From: Clostridiales bacterium
GTDB taxonomy: Bacteria > Bacillota > Clostridia > TANB77 > CAG-508
Assembly (NCBI GenBank): GCA_003507395.1
Contig: DNVW01000005.1
Location: 57,290 to 87,505 of the forward strand
Direction of reading: 5' to 3'
Length of the DNA: 30,216 nucleotides
This document shows positions 6,726-14,886 of this stretch, piece after piece (position 1 is the stretch's first letter; every line of letters starts with the position of its first letter). The position numbers and the translations under genes were made by a program. The notes beneath the pieces are model-generated. The model saw only the letters and a program-made list of their open reading frames with translations. It was not told the origin of the DNA and searched no databases.

Positions 6726-7290
6726 TATTAAGAAAAAAGCATTAGAAAATCATATTCCAATTATTATGGATGATACTTTAGAAGTTGTGTCAAAAATATT
6801 AGAAAAAGTTAGGCCAAAGAATATATTAGAAATAGGTACTGCTGTAGGATATTCTGCAATCTGTTTTTCAGAATATCTTGCAGATAGTGGATGTATAGAT
6901 ACAATAGAAAGAGATGAGCAAAGGGCTAAAGAAGCAATAGAAAACATTAAAAAAGTAGGGGCAGAAGAAAAAATAAATGTAATTATAGGAGATGCCGTAG
7001 AAGTTTTGACAACATTACATAATAAATATGATGTTGTATTTATTGATGCTGCAAAAGGAAAATATCCTTTTTTCTTAGAACAAGCTTTAAGATTAATAAA
7101 TAAGGATGGCATAATTATAGCAGACAATGTTTTATATAAGGGTTATGTTTTAGGAGACTATAATAAACACAAACAACGCACAGCAGTAAGAAATTTAAGA
7201 GAATATATTTCTAAAATAACTAATGACCCTAATATAGAAACCCAAATATTAGAAGTTGGAGATGGAATTGCAATTTCAAGAATTATTTAA
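6715..7290 (+). CDS. trmR: tRNA 5-hydroxyuridine methyltransferase TrmR (O-methyltransferase)
   Basis: This SAM-dependent O-methyltransferase of the caffeoyl-CoA/catechol type has motif I LEIGTAVGYSA (near residues 38-48), an acidic motif IERDE, and FIDAAKGKYPFF followed by IIADNVLYKGYV. In Bacillus the equivalent (YrrM) methylates 5-hydroxyuridine at wobble position 34 of tRNAs to mo5U; the adjacent trhP makes the hydroxyl group, which supports the same job here. Two starts are possible, ATG 6709 and ATG 6715. The second has AAAAAGG at a normal distance and is chosen (191 aa). It overlaps the upstream ORF. Its stop codon overlaps the convergent DUF1113 gene by four bases with no terminator between. 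Confidence 0.85.
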   Translation: MIDNIKKKALENHIPIIMDDTLEVVSKILEKVRPKNILEIGTAVGYSAICFSEYLADSGCIDTIERDEQRAKEAIENIKKVGAEEKINVIIGDAVEVLTTLHNKYDVVFIDAAKGKYPFFLEQALRLINKDGIIIADNVLYKGYVLGDYNKHKQRTAVRNLREYISKITNDPNIETQILEVGDGIAISRII

Positions 7291-7829
7291 ATTATATATC
7301 TAATGCAAGATAATACAGTATCTGCTATAAAAACAGTTCCAATAACGGATATAATTGCAATTTGAATTTTATGTGGAATTTTAGCTAATATTATATTGAC
7401 ATGTTTTTTTACAAAAGGATAAATATGGTTTATAAAAAGTATAGCAATAAATCCCCATGCAAAAGAATGAAAAATGCTTATACGACCATTTAGATTTAAA
7501 AATCTTTCAGAATAATCCCACCACTTTAGACCAAATAAAGCATCTAAACCAAAACTTACAATATATTCAAAAACAGTAAATATAATAATAGAATAGACAA
7601 AAAGTTTGAAAGAACTTTTCCTATATTTACTTAAAATTATTATTAAAATTAATGCACCATATCCGTAAATAGGGCAAATAGGACCATATAAAAATCCTCT
7701 TTTAGAAAAATACCCCATTTCATAGGCGCAATAAAAAGTTTCCATTGCCCAGCCCATAAAAGCAAATAAAAAGAAATATATAATATAAACATATTTTCTA
7801 GATAATTTTTTAGTATTGTTTTTCTCCAT
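7287..7829 (-). CDS. DUF1113/CmpB-type membrane protein (putative ABC transporter permease)
   Basis: This 180-aa integral membrane protein has about five hydrophobic segments. It contains the family hallmark block: GWAMETFYCA, then KRGFLYGPICPIYGYGAL near residues 20-60, then GLKWWDYSERFLNLNGRI. It belongs to the Firmicutes family often labelled putative ABC transporter permease (PF06541), which has no proven transport role. The ATG at 7829 is chosen because GGAGAAG lies six bases upstream; upstream codons lack a ribosome site. A minus-strand promoter (TTTACA at 7883, TATTAT at 7860, 17-bp spacer) precedes it. It is inserted between trmR and trhP on the opposite strand, breaking an otherwise functional pair. 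Confidence 0.8.
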   Translation of the reverse strand: MEKNNTKKLSRKYVYIIYFFLFAFMGWAMETFYCAYEMGYFSKRGFLYGPICPIYGYGALILIIILSKYRKSSFKLFVYSIIIFTVFEYIVSFGLDALFGLKWWDYSERFLNLNGRISIFHSFAWGFIAILFINHIYPFVKKHVNIILAKIPHKIQIAIISVIGTVFIADTVLSCIRYII

Positions 7830-7854
7830 AAATTTCTTCTCCTTAATAAACAAT

Positions 7855-7883
7855 ATAATAACAGATTTCTGCAAAAATGTAAA
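7855..7883 (-). promoter_or_regulatory. Promoter of the DUF1113 gene
   Basis: The minus strand has TTTACA (7883-7878) and TATTAT (7860-7855) with a 17-bp spacer, about 25 bp ahead of the start codon. It lies in the divergent gap with trhP. Confidence 0.55.
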
Positions 7884-7923
7884 ATATATTAATGAAAAAT
7901 TAATAATTGAAAGGAATAAAAAA

Positions 7924-9156
7924 ATGAATAAAGTAGAATTATTAGCACCAGCAGGTTCTTTTGAAAAGGCAAAAACAGCTTTTTTGTATGGAGCAGATGC
8001 TGTATATTGTGGAACTGGAAGCTTATCTTTAAGAAGTAGAGCGGAAGTAAAAGATGACGATTTAGCAGAAACAATAAAATATGCTCATAGTATAGGAAAA
8101 AAGGTTTATGCGGCAATTAATATTTACGCTTGGGATACGTATTATGAAGAGATAAAGAAACAAGCAAGAATGTTAAATAAATTAAAAGTAGATGGAATTA
8201 TTGCATCAGATGGAGGAGTAATAGAGGTTATAAAACAAGAAGCACCAGATATAGATATACACATAAGTACACAAGCTAATACTGTAAGTTACCATAGTGC
8301 AAATTTCTGGCACAAAAATGGAGCTAAAAGAGTTATTTTAGGAAGAGAGTTAAATAAAGAGCAAATAAAGGAAATAGTAAAAAATAAAGAAGAAGGGTTA
8401 GAAGTAGAAATATTTGTACATGGAGCAATATGCTTTGGATATTCAGGAAGATGCTTTTTAAGTGACTTTTTAGCAAACAGAAGTGCAAACTTAGGGGATT
8501 GTGCACAAAGTTGCAGATGGGCATATAATGTGTATGTTGAAGAAAATAATAATCCAGGAAATTTAATGCCAGTGGAATATGATGAAAAAGGAACATACAT
8601 ATTTTCTTCGAAAGACTTATGTTTAATAAAAGAAATACCAGAAATAATAAATATGGGAGTGGAAAGTTTAAAAATAGAAGGTAGATTAAAAACAGAATAT
8701 TACTTAGCTTCAGTAGTAAATGCATATAGAAATGCTATAGATGATTATTTGAAAAATCCTAGTGAATATGATTGTACAAAATATTTAAAAGAGTTAGAAA
8801 AAACAAAAACAAGAGGATTAACAACATTTTATTTTAATGATAGAAATAACAAGGATTTCCAAGAGTATGACGGAAAACAGTATAACCCTAATTTCGAATT
8901 TGGAGGTAAAATTTTAAGTAACGAAAATGGAAAAACATTAGTGGAAATACGTAATAAATTAACTGTTGGAGATACAATGGAAGTATTAATTCCAGGCCAA
9001 ATAGAAGTAAAAGAATTTACTATAGAAAACTTATGGGATTCAGAAACTGGAAAAGAAATAGATACCATTAATCCTGGAAAATTAGGACAAACTGTAAGAA
9101 TGCAACTGCCTATACGAGTAAAGCCAGGTTGGATATTAAGAAGGAAGAAACAATAA
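7924..9156 (+). CDS. trhP: tRNA U34 hydroxylation protein TrhP (peptidase U32 family)
   Basis: This U32-family protein is, by homology to TrhP of E. coli and YrrN/YrrO of Bacillus, needed for prephenate-dependent 5-hydroxylation of tRNA wobble uridine. It carries the U32 signature EIFVHGAICFGYSGRCFLS (Cys170, Cys177) and then GDCAQSCRW (Cys193, Cys197); such a four-Cys set could hold an iron-sulfur cluster. The N-terminal LLAPAGSFEKAKTAFLYGADAVYCG is typical. The 410-aa length and complete C-terminal barrel (RVKPGWILRR) fit. The ATG at 7924 follows GAAAGGA; a longer in-frame extension lacks a ribosome site. It works with TrmR nearby. Confidence 0.9.
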   Translation: MNKVELLAPAGSFEKAKTAFLYGADAVYCGTGSLSLRSRAEVKDDDLAETIKYAHSIGKKVYAAINIYAWDTYYEEIKKQARMLNKLKVDGIIASDGGVIEVIKQEAPDIDIHISTQANTVSYHSANFWHKNGAKRVILGRELNKEQIKEIVKNKEEGLEVEIFVHGAICFGYSGRCFLSDFLANRSANLGDCAQSCRWAYNVYVEENNNPGNLMPVEYDEKGTYIFSSKDLCLIKEIPEIINMGVESLKIEGRLKTEYYLASVVNAYRNAIDDYLKNPSEYDCTKYLKELEKTKTRGLTTFYFNDRNNKDFQEYDGKQYNPNFEFGGKILSNENGKTLVEIRNKLTVGDTMEVLIPGQIEVKEFTIENLWDSETGKEIDTINPGKLGQTVRMQLPIRVKPGWILRRKKQ

Positions 9157-9229
9157 AACAATAAACGAAGGACCGAGGATATTATACAAAAGTTGATTTT
9201 CATTATATTTTGCTATATAAAGAAAAAAA

Positions 9230-9266
9230 GAGTTAAAAATTTGATTAATTTTAACTCTTTTTTTCT
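9230..9266. terminator. Bidirectional terminator between trhP and popT
   Basis: GAGTTAAAA (9230-9238) pairs perfectly with TTTTAACTC (9249-9257). T8 follows on the plus strand and a T-run on the minus strand (the A-run at 9223-9229). It serves both converging genes, and the popT stop codon lies inside the 3' arm. Confidence 0.88.
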
Positions 9267-10054
9267 AATTGAGAAGCTAAACAAAAACATATAAAAAATA
9301 TCGCTAAAGAAATGATGCCCTCTAAATTAAAAGAAAATTTAGGAATTAATATTAGTACAGAGCCTAATACAAACCCAATAATGCAGTAGAAAGTTTTTGT
9401 ATAGTAATGTTCAAGCAAATATTTAATTAAATGTAAAAATAATATGCCACCTATTATAATGCCAATACCAATAGGAATAAGTATAACTAGATTTAGTGAA
9501 GAAACAGCACTTAAATAAATATGATAAACTCCTAGTATCATTAAAATAACGCTACTACTAACTCCAGGAACTACAATTCCAATAGACATTAAAAAACCAC
9601 ATAAAATTAAGTATAAAAAGTTTACATTTTCGGTTTTAAAAAGTGGTATATTAAGTTTATTTTCTAAAATAATAAGTAAAAAACCAATAATAAATGTAAG
9701 AAGTAGATAAAGCAAATAATGCAAACGGAATCCTTTGCCATTATTTGCTTTTTTAAATAAAATAGGAATTTCGCCCAATATCAACCCAATAAAAGCAAGT
9801 TTGGTTTGTATAGGAAAAGTGTTAAATAAGTATTTTAAAATATTGCCTAATGCTAAAACACCAATGAAAATACCTAAAGATATGGGAAAAAGGAATAAGA
9901 AATGCTCCTTAAAATTTTTAAATAAATTCAAAACACTATTTACAAGCTTTTCATATATACCAAAAATTACACATAAAACGCCACTACTAATGCCAGGAAG
10001 TATGGCACCTGCTCCTATTAAAATTCCCATGCAAAAATTTAAAATAAAATTCAT
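9251..10054 (-). CDS. popT: DUF368 membrane protein, undecaprenyl-phosphate translocase PopT
   Basis: This 267-aa polytopic protein has two homologous halves, each with the DUF368 re-entrant motif: AILPGISSGVL (17-27) and VVPGVSSSVILMILGVY (161-177). DUF368 proteins (PopT) were shown to return undecaprenyl phosphate across the cytoplasmic membrane so that the lipid carrier can be reused for wall polymers. About eight hydrophobic helices are visible. GAGG precedes the ATG at a normal distance. The gene starts 56 bp downstream of sigK on the same strand, so it may be co-transcribed with it and expressed late in sporulation; that link is inference. Confidence 0.88.
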   Translation of the reverse strand: MNFILNFCMGILIGAGAILPGISSGVLCVIFGIYEKLVNSVLNLFKNFKEHFLFLFPISLGIFIGVLALGNILKYLFNTFPIQTKLAFIGLILGEIPILFKKANNGKGFRLHYLLYLLLTFIIGFLLIILENKLNIPLFKTENVNFLYLILCGFLMSIGIVVPGVSSSVILMILGVYHIYLSAVSSLNLVILIPIGIGIIIGGILFLHLIKYLLEHYYTKTFYCIIGFVLGSVLILIPKFSFNLEGIISLAIFFICFCLASQLEKKS

Positions 10055-10110
10055 AAAATACCTCTATATAAAGATATTATATAAAGGCAAAAATATTACA
10101 GCTATTAAAT

Positions 10111-10812
10111 TTATTCTTCTCGTATTTCTTGAGCCAACTTACCAATAGCTTTTGTCTCGATTCTAGACACATAAGAACGGGAAATTCCCATCATTTGGGC
10201 TATCTCATTTTGCGTCTTAGGTTTATTTCCATCTAAACCAAATCTTAATTCTAAAATGAGTTTTTCTCTCGATTTTAAAACTTCTTTCATCTTAATATAT
10301 AATTTTTTTATTTTGAATTTTAAATCTACTTCATCTTCTATAGGCCTATTATTGCTTTCTAAAATTTCTTGAAGAGTTATTGTATTATCATCTTTATCCT
10401 TACCAATAGGTTCTTCTAAATAGAATTCAGAATTTAACTTTTTAATGCTTCTTAAATACATTAAAATTTCATTGTCTACACATCTGGAAACATAAGTTGC
10501 AAGGCGAACACCTTTAGAAGAATCAAAACTATTTATGCCTTTTATAAGTCCAATTGTACCAATTGAAATTAAATCATCTAATTCAATGTTTGTAGAATTA
10601 TATTTTTTACAAACATGTGCAACCAATCTTAAATTTCGTTCAATTAAGATATTTTTAGCTTCTTCATTTCCTTCAGATAATAAATTTAAATAGTACTGTT
10701 CTTCATTAGAAGATAAAGGCTCTGGAAATAAACTATTATTTGAAATATATCCTACTAAAAATATGGCAGATTTTAAAAAGAACAAGAATCCAGTTAAAAA
10801 GAAGTGTAACAT
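10111..10812 (-). CDS. sigK: Sporulation sigma factor SigK (with pro-sequence)
   Basis: This 233-aa sigma-70 family factor directs mother-cell transcription late in sporulation. Region 2 contains ERNLRLVAHVCKKY, DDLISIGTIGLIKGINSFD and ATYVSRCVDNEILMYLR; region 4 contains KTQNEIAQMMGISRSYVSRIETKAIGKL. The N-terminal 26 residues (hydrophobic FFLTGFLFFLKSAIFLVGYISNN ahead of LFPEPLSS) match the cleavable, membrane-associated pro-sequence of SigK, so this is a pro-SigK. Clostridioides difficile lacks it. The gene is uninterrupted, with no skin element. GGAGG seven bases upstream of the ATG fixes the start. popT follows on the same strand. Confidence 0.92.
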   Translation of the reverse strand: MLHFFLTGFLFFLKSAIFLVGYISNNSLFPEPLSSNEEQYYLNLLSEGNEEAKNILIERNLRLVAHVCKKYNSTNIELDDLISIGTIGLIKGINSFDSSKGVRLATYVSRCVDNEILMYLRSIKKLNSEFYLEEPIGKDKDDNTITLQEILESNNRPIEDEVDLKFKIKKLYIKMKEVLKSREKLILELRFGLDGNKPKTQNEIAQMMGISRSYVSRIETKAIGKLAQEIREE

Positions 10813-10935
10813 AAATATACCTCCACTTTAAATAGTATTTTAATAAAGAATTCTTTTATATGAAAATTATATGAATAAAAAAAAATAAAGTGCCTGACCT
10901 TTGAAAGAAAAAATAAAAAAAAGTTTAGTTTATTC

Positions 10936-10964
10936 TTGATATTTTGAGGAGAGTATTGTATTAT
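10936..10964 (+). promoter_or_regulatory. Promoter of the 11027-14871 cluster
   Basis: TTGATA (10936-10941), a 17-bp spacer and TATTAT (10959-10964), about 60 bp before the first start codon. A purine-rich GAGGAGAG lies in the spacer. Confidence 0.5.
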
Positions 10965-11026
10965 ATAATATGTAAGAAAACTGAAACAAAAAAATGAAAT
11001 ATAAAATAAAGAAAGGGGAAGACACA

Positions 11027-11431
11027 ATGAAAAAGGTTATAGCAGTTATATTTGTTTTTATATGTGTATTTAGTGTAATTACAACATATGCGACAAATAC
11101 TGAAAATGTACTAGAACCTACAAAAACTAGTAGTACATTAGTAGAAATAAAAGAAAAAAGTTTAAAAACAATGGAAGACTATGTAGAACAATATGGAAAT
11201 CAAACTTATGGATATGTTGCATATATATTAAATCTAGTAAGAATATATAGTATACCTTTCTGCTTTGTGGGAATAGTTATTAGTGCTATATATCGTTATG
11301 TTATAGGAATAAGAAAGTTAGATGTGCAAGACAAAGGCTTTGGCGTTATGATAGGAATAATAACAGTATTAGTAATATGTCAAGTATTACCATTGATTTT
11401 TGCAATAGTAGTAAAAGGTTGGAGGGGTTAA
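11027..11431 (+). CDS. Small secreted or membrane protein with two C-terminal helices (VirB2/TrbC-like layout)
   Basis: I do not recognise a specific family. The 134-aa product starts with a clear signal peptide (MKKVIAVIFVFICVFSVITTYA). A hydrophilic stretch follows (about 23-65), then two membrane segments (about 71-93 and 104-129) and a short GWRG tail. Signal peptide plus paired helices is the layout of VirB2/TrbC-type pilins and of small conjugal-transfer pilin-like proteins, but sequence identity to those is not evident by eye. The ATG at 11027 is chosen over an in-frame ATG 33 bases earlier because GAAAGGGGAAG lies just before it. The stop is five bases from the TadZ-like gene, so the two are co-translated. 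Confidence 0.6.
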   Translation: MKKVIAVIFVFICVFSVITTYATNTENVLEPTKTSSTLVEIKEKSLKTMEDYVEQYGNQTYGYVAYILNLVRIYSIPFCFVGIVISAIYRYVIGIRKLDVQDKGFGVMIGIITVLVICQVLPLIFAIVVKGWRG

Positions 11432-11435
11432 ACAA

Positions 11436-13742
11436 ATGAAGGTTTTGTTTGCAGTTGGCAATGAAAAAATTTCTGAAGCGATTATTAAAGAATATCAACA
11501 AAATCACAAAGAAATAATAACAGGAAAAAATGTGTATTATTTTAATGCAATACAAAAAGAACTACAAAAAGACAAATCATATGATAGAATAGTTATAAGT
11601 GAAGATTTAGAGGCTTTTTCAAACAATAATTATGATGAAATCGATAGATTTATATTTGGAAAGTTAGATAATATATCAGATGAAGCTGCAAACAATTCTG
11701 GAACAGATATACCAATAATACTTATTTGTAATGATAGAAGAACAAAATCAGAAGGATTTTTAGTGAAAATTTTTGGAATTGGAATTTATAGTGCATTGAT
11801 TGGACAAGATAGAAGTATATCAAAGGTTTGTGACTTACTAAATAAACCTCGTACTAAAAAAGAAGCAAAAGTGTATTATAAAATCGATTCTGACGAAGTG
11901 GATTATAAAGTAGAAAATGAAGAAGATGTAAGTGAAGTAGAAATACAAAATATTCTTACACATTATAAAAAATTAGGAAAAAATGCGGAAAAATATGTTG
12001 AAAGCTTTAATAGTATTGCAACACAATATACAGATGCTCAATTAAGACTAATAGCTCAATTCTTACCGCTAAATGTTAAAGCAGTATTAGAATCTGATTG
12101 TGACAAATACAAAAGAATTGTTAGTTTAGGTACAAAAACTAATGAAGAGAACTTGAATAAAAAAAGACAACCTGATTATCAACCACCAAGTGTAAAAGTA
12201 AAAAAAATAAAACCAGATATTAACAATAAAGAAGAAAATAAAAAAATTAAATTGATAGAAGAACAATTAAGTAAAAATAAACTAACAAAGCCAGTAGTTA
12301 TCCCAACAGAAGTGGATATTTCAAAAGTTAAAAAGATTAAAGAAGATAAAGCTGAAATTGAAGACAATATGGAAGATATCGAATTACCACTTTTAGAAGA
12401 TATGAAACCAAATGTAAACGAAGAAAGTTTGCCGGTGAAAAGAAGAGGAAGACCTAAAAAAGAAGTTACAATAGAGCAAACAACAGATACAATAGTTAAG
12501 AAAAAAAGAGGGAGACCTAAAAAAAATCAGGAAGAAGATATAAAAAAAGAGGCAGACACAACAATAGAAGAAAGCAGACTAAAAAAAGAGGAAGATATTG
12601 TTAATTTATTTGATATGGATGATGAAGAAGAAAATAATACACTACCAGGATTCGAAAGTTTAGATAAAGAAGAATTAGAAAATGAAGATGATATTATATT
12701 GCCGGGATTTGATAACTTGGATGAAATAGAAGACTTGCAACTTCCAGGCTTAGAGAACCAAGAGACTAATATACCAATGCCTAAAATGGAAAGAAATACT
12801 GAAAATAAAAATGTAAGTGATTTAGAAAAAATAGAAAATGCGGATAACAATATAGATTTATCTAATTTACTTACAAAAGATAAAAAGATAGTAGCATTTA
12901 TAGGAACTTCTAAAAACGGAACATCATTTATAGTAAATAATTTAGCTCAATTATTATCAGAACAAGGAATAAAAACAGCAATATTAGATTTAACAAAAAA
13001 TAAGAATGCATATTATGTGTATACAAATAATCAAGAAGAATTAAGGCAAACAGCATTTGCATCTATACCAAACTTAGTTAATGGAATAGCAAAAGGAATA
13101 GAAATAAATAGAAAATTATCAGTGTTTACAACATTGCCAAATGAGGATGAAATTACCAATAATTATTCTGCAATATTAGAAACTTTATTAAAGAATTATT
13201 CATTAATATTATTAGATTGTGATTTTAATACAAACTATGGGTATTTTAAAGAAGCACAAGAAATTTATTTAGTACAAAGTTTGGATGTTTTGACAATTCA
13301 ACCTCTTACTGCATTTTTAAGAGATTTAAAAGCAAAAAATATTTTAAATCCAGAAAAACTAAGAATAGTATTAAACAAAACTTTAAGAGTAAGGAATATA
13401 ACAGATAAATTAATAATTGGTGGAATTTCAGTATACAATGATCCTGCTATGTCATTTATGACAGAATTATTTAATAAAGATTTAATAAAATATTGTTCAA
13501 TTCCATTTGAAGAACAAACTTATTCAAGATATCTTGAAGGACTTGTAGATTGCAAAATTACATTAAAAGGATATTCTAAAAAGTTTTTAATGTATTTGTC
13601 AAAATTAGGAAATATGGTGTATCCACTAATAAACAATAGCATGTCTAAGAAAACTACAAACAGTTATAATACGTATAATAAGGATGTTAAGTTTACGAAT
13701 CAAATGAATGAAACATTAAATAAAATGAAAAATAATTATTAA
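11436..13742 (+). CDS. TadZ/CpaE-like protein with degenerate P-loop and AT-hook-like linker
   Basis: This 768-aa protein has three parts. Residues 1-140 look like a receiver-type alpha/beta domain (MKVLFAVGN, YDRIVISEDLEAF, IPIILICNDRR). About 235-480 is a charged, probably disordered linker with two AT-hook-like cores (RRGRPKK near 337-342, KRGRPKK near 358-363) and three LPGF/LPGL repeats (403, 422, 436). About 483-730 is a MinD/ParA/TadZ-type domain: KIVAFIGTSKNGTSFIVNNLAQLL, then YSLILLDCDFN and LRIVLNKT. The P-loop position that should read GKT reads GTS, so the catalytic lysine is missing, as in some TadZ proteins. Receiver plus degenerate MinD domain is the TadZ/CpaE plan, which localises pili, but no tadA, tadB or tadC is nearby. 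Function unknown. Confidence 0.65.
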   Translation: MKVLFAVGNEKISEAIIKEYQQNHKEIITGKNVYYFNAIQKELQKDKSYDRIVISEDLEAFSNNNYDEIDRFIFGKLDNISDEAANNSGTDIPIILICNDRRTKSEGFLVKIFGIGIYSALIGQDRSISKVCDLLNKPRTKKEAKVYYKIDSDEVDYKVENEEDVSEVEIQNILTHYKKLGKNAEKYVESFNSIATQYTDAQLRLIAQFLPLNVKAVLESDCDKYKRIVSLGTKTNEENLNKKRQPDYQPPSVKVKKIKPDINNKEENKKIKLIEEQLSKNKLTKPVVIPTEVDISKVKKIKEDKAEIEDNMEDIELPLLEDMKPNVNEESLPVKRRGRPKKEVTIEQTTDTIVKKKRGRPKKNQEEDIKKEADTTIEESRLKKEEDIVNLFDMDDEEENNTLPGFESLDKEELENEDDIILPGFDNLDEIEDLQLPGLENQETNIPMPKMERNTENKNVSDLEKIENADNNIDLSNLLTKDKKIVAFIGTSKNGTSFIVNNLAQLLSEQGIKTAILDLTKNKNAYYVYTNNQEELRQTAFASIPNLVNGIAKGIEINRKLSVFTTLPNEDEITNNYSAILETLLKNYSLILLDCDFNTNYGYFKEAQEIYLVQSLDVLTIQPLTAFLRDLKAKNILNPEKLRIVLNKTLRVRNITDKLIIGGISVYNDPAMSFMTELFNKDLIKYCSIPFEEQTYSRYLEGLVDCKITLKGYSKKFLMYLSKLGNMVYPLINNSMSKKTTNSYNTYNKDVKFTNQMNETLNKMKNNY

Positions 13743-13776
13743 TTTATGAATAGCAAAATTTAAAGAGGTGATAGCT

Positions 13777-14871
13777 TTGCTACTAGCAATAATACTACTA
13801 CTCGTAATAATAATAGTAATTTTAATGGTGTATAATGTATCTATACATAAAAAAATAGAAAGCTTTTCTAATCTTAATCAAAAAGTTACTAGCTTAAATG
13901 TATTACAAGATTTACTTGATACTATTAGTGAGTATACCACAACTAAAGAAAAATTTAATAAGATAAATAACATATTAATACAAAAGTATGGAATAAAATA
14001 TTCAACAATTGTTATTTATGATGGTACAGAATATGTGGTAAAGGCATCTAATGTAGACAAGAAACATTGGGATACTTTGAGTAAGCTACAAACAGAATCA
14101 ATATTTAAGGATAGCATTCAAACAGCTACACCTAAATATTTAACAGTAGAGCGAGAAGGAGAGAGGTTACCATATCAAAAAAGTGAATTTGCAAGAGCAA
14201 AATCAGCAATATTTTTTCCTTTGTATATAGATAATGTATATATAGGATACTGGATAATAGAAGGTACACAGCCACATGAATTTGATGATATGGATGTTAC
14301 AATTTTAGAAGTAGTAAAAAATAATATTGTTTCTGTTGTAAAAACGGTAACAAATCAACAAATAATTGAAACAATAGTCAGAGATGACAAATTTAGTGGT
14401 TTAAAATCAGCAGAATATTTATATGGAGAAGGTAGAAAAATAATAGATAAATACACTATTTCAGCTGTGTGTTTATTTAAAATAACAAACATAGAAGAAA
14501 TAAATACAAAATTTAGTAGAGAAACCGGCAATAAAACTATTACACAAATATCAAATACTATAAAGAATAAATTATTATCAGAATATATATTTGTAAGATA
14601 TATGGGGCCAAAATTTGCAATAGTGTTTTCTGGAGTAGAACCAGAAGCAGTGAAAGAATTTTTGCAAGAACTTAAAAAAAGTGTGGAAGAGCTAAAAATT
14701 TCTCCAGCAGAAGACTATAAAGAAAATAACAAAGAAGTATACGTTAAACCTAAAGTTAATTTTGCTATAGCAGCATATTATAAAGGAACAGCATTAGAGG
14801 AAGTTATAAAAAGACTAGAGGAATACTTAGATGAAGCTAAAAATGAAGAAAATAGTATAAATTTTTTATAG
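13777..14871 (+). CDS. Membrane-anchored GAF plus degenerate GGDEF protein
   Basis: An N-terminal membrane helix (about 1-20) is followed by a short coiled region, a GAF-like sensor (about 50-195; IVIYDGTEYVVKAS, AIFFPLYIDNVYIGYWIIEG) and a GGDEF-fold domain (about 202-355). The GGDEF fold is marked by RDDKFSGL (202-209), where active enzymes have RDxLTGL. The signature loop reads RYMGPKF (274-280) instead of RxGGDEF, so the metal- and GTP-binding acidic residues are gone and cyclic-di-GMP synthesis is not expected; nucleotide sensing is possible. The start is taken as TTG 13777, placed after AGAGGTGAT; GTG 13768 lies within that ribosome site. It follows the TadZ-like gene by 34 bp and precedes ireB by 15 bp, suggesting one operon. 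Confidence 0.75.
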   Translation: MLLAIILLLVIIIVILMVYNVSIHKKIESFSNLNQKVTSLNVLQDLLDTISEYTTTKEKFNKINNILIQKYGIKYSTIVIYDGTEYVVKASNVDKKHWDTLSKLQTESIFKDSIQTATPKYLTVEREGERLPYQKSEFARAKSAIFFPLYIDNVYIGYWIIEGTQPHEFDDMDVTILEVVKNNIVSVVKTVTNQQIIETIVRDDKFSGLKSAEYLYGEGRKIIDKYTISAVCLFKITNIEEINTKFSRETGNKTITQISNTIKNKLLSEYIFVRYMGPKFAIVFSGVEPEAVKEFLQELKKSVEELKISPAEDYKENNKEVYVKPKVNFAIAAYYKGTALEEVIKRLEEYLDEAKNEENSINFL

Positions 14872-14886
14872 GAGGTAATTATTAAT

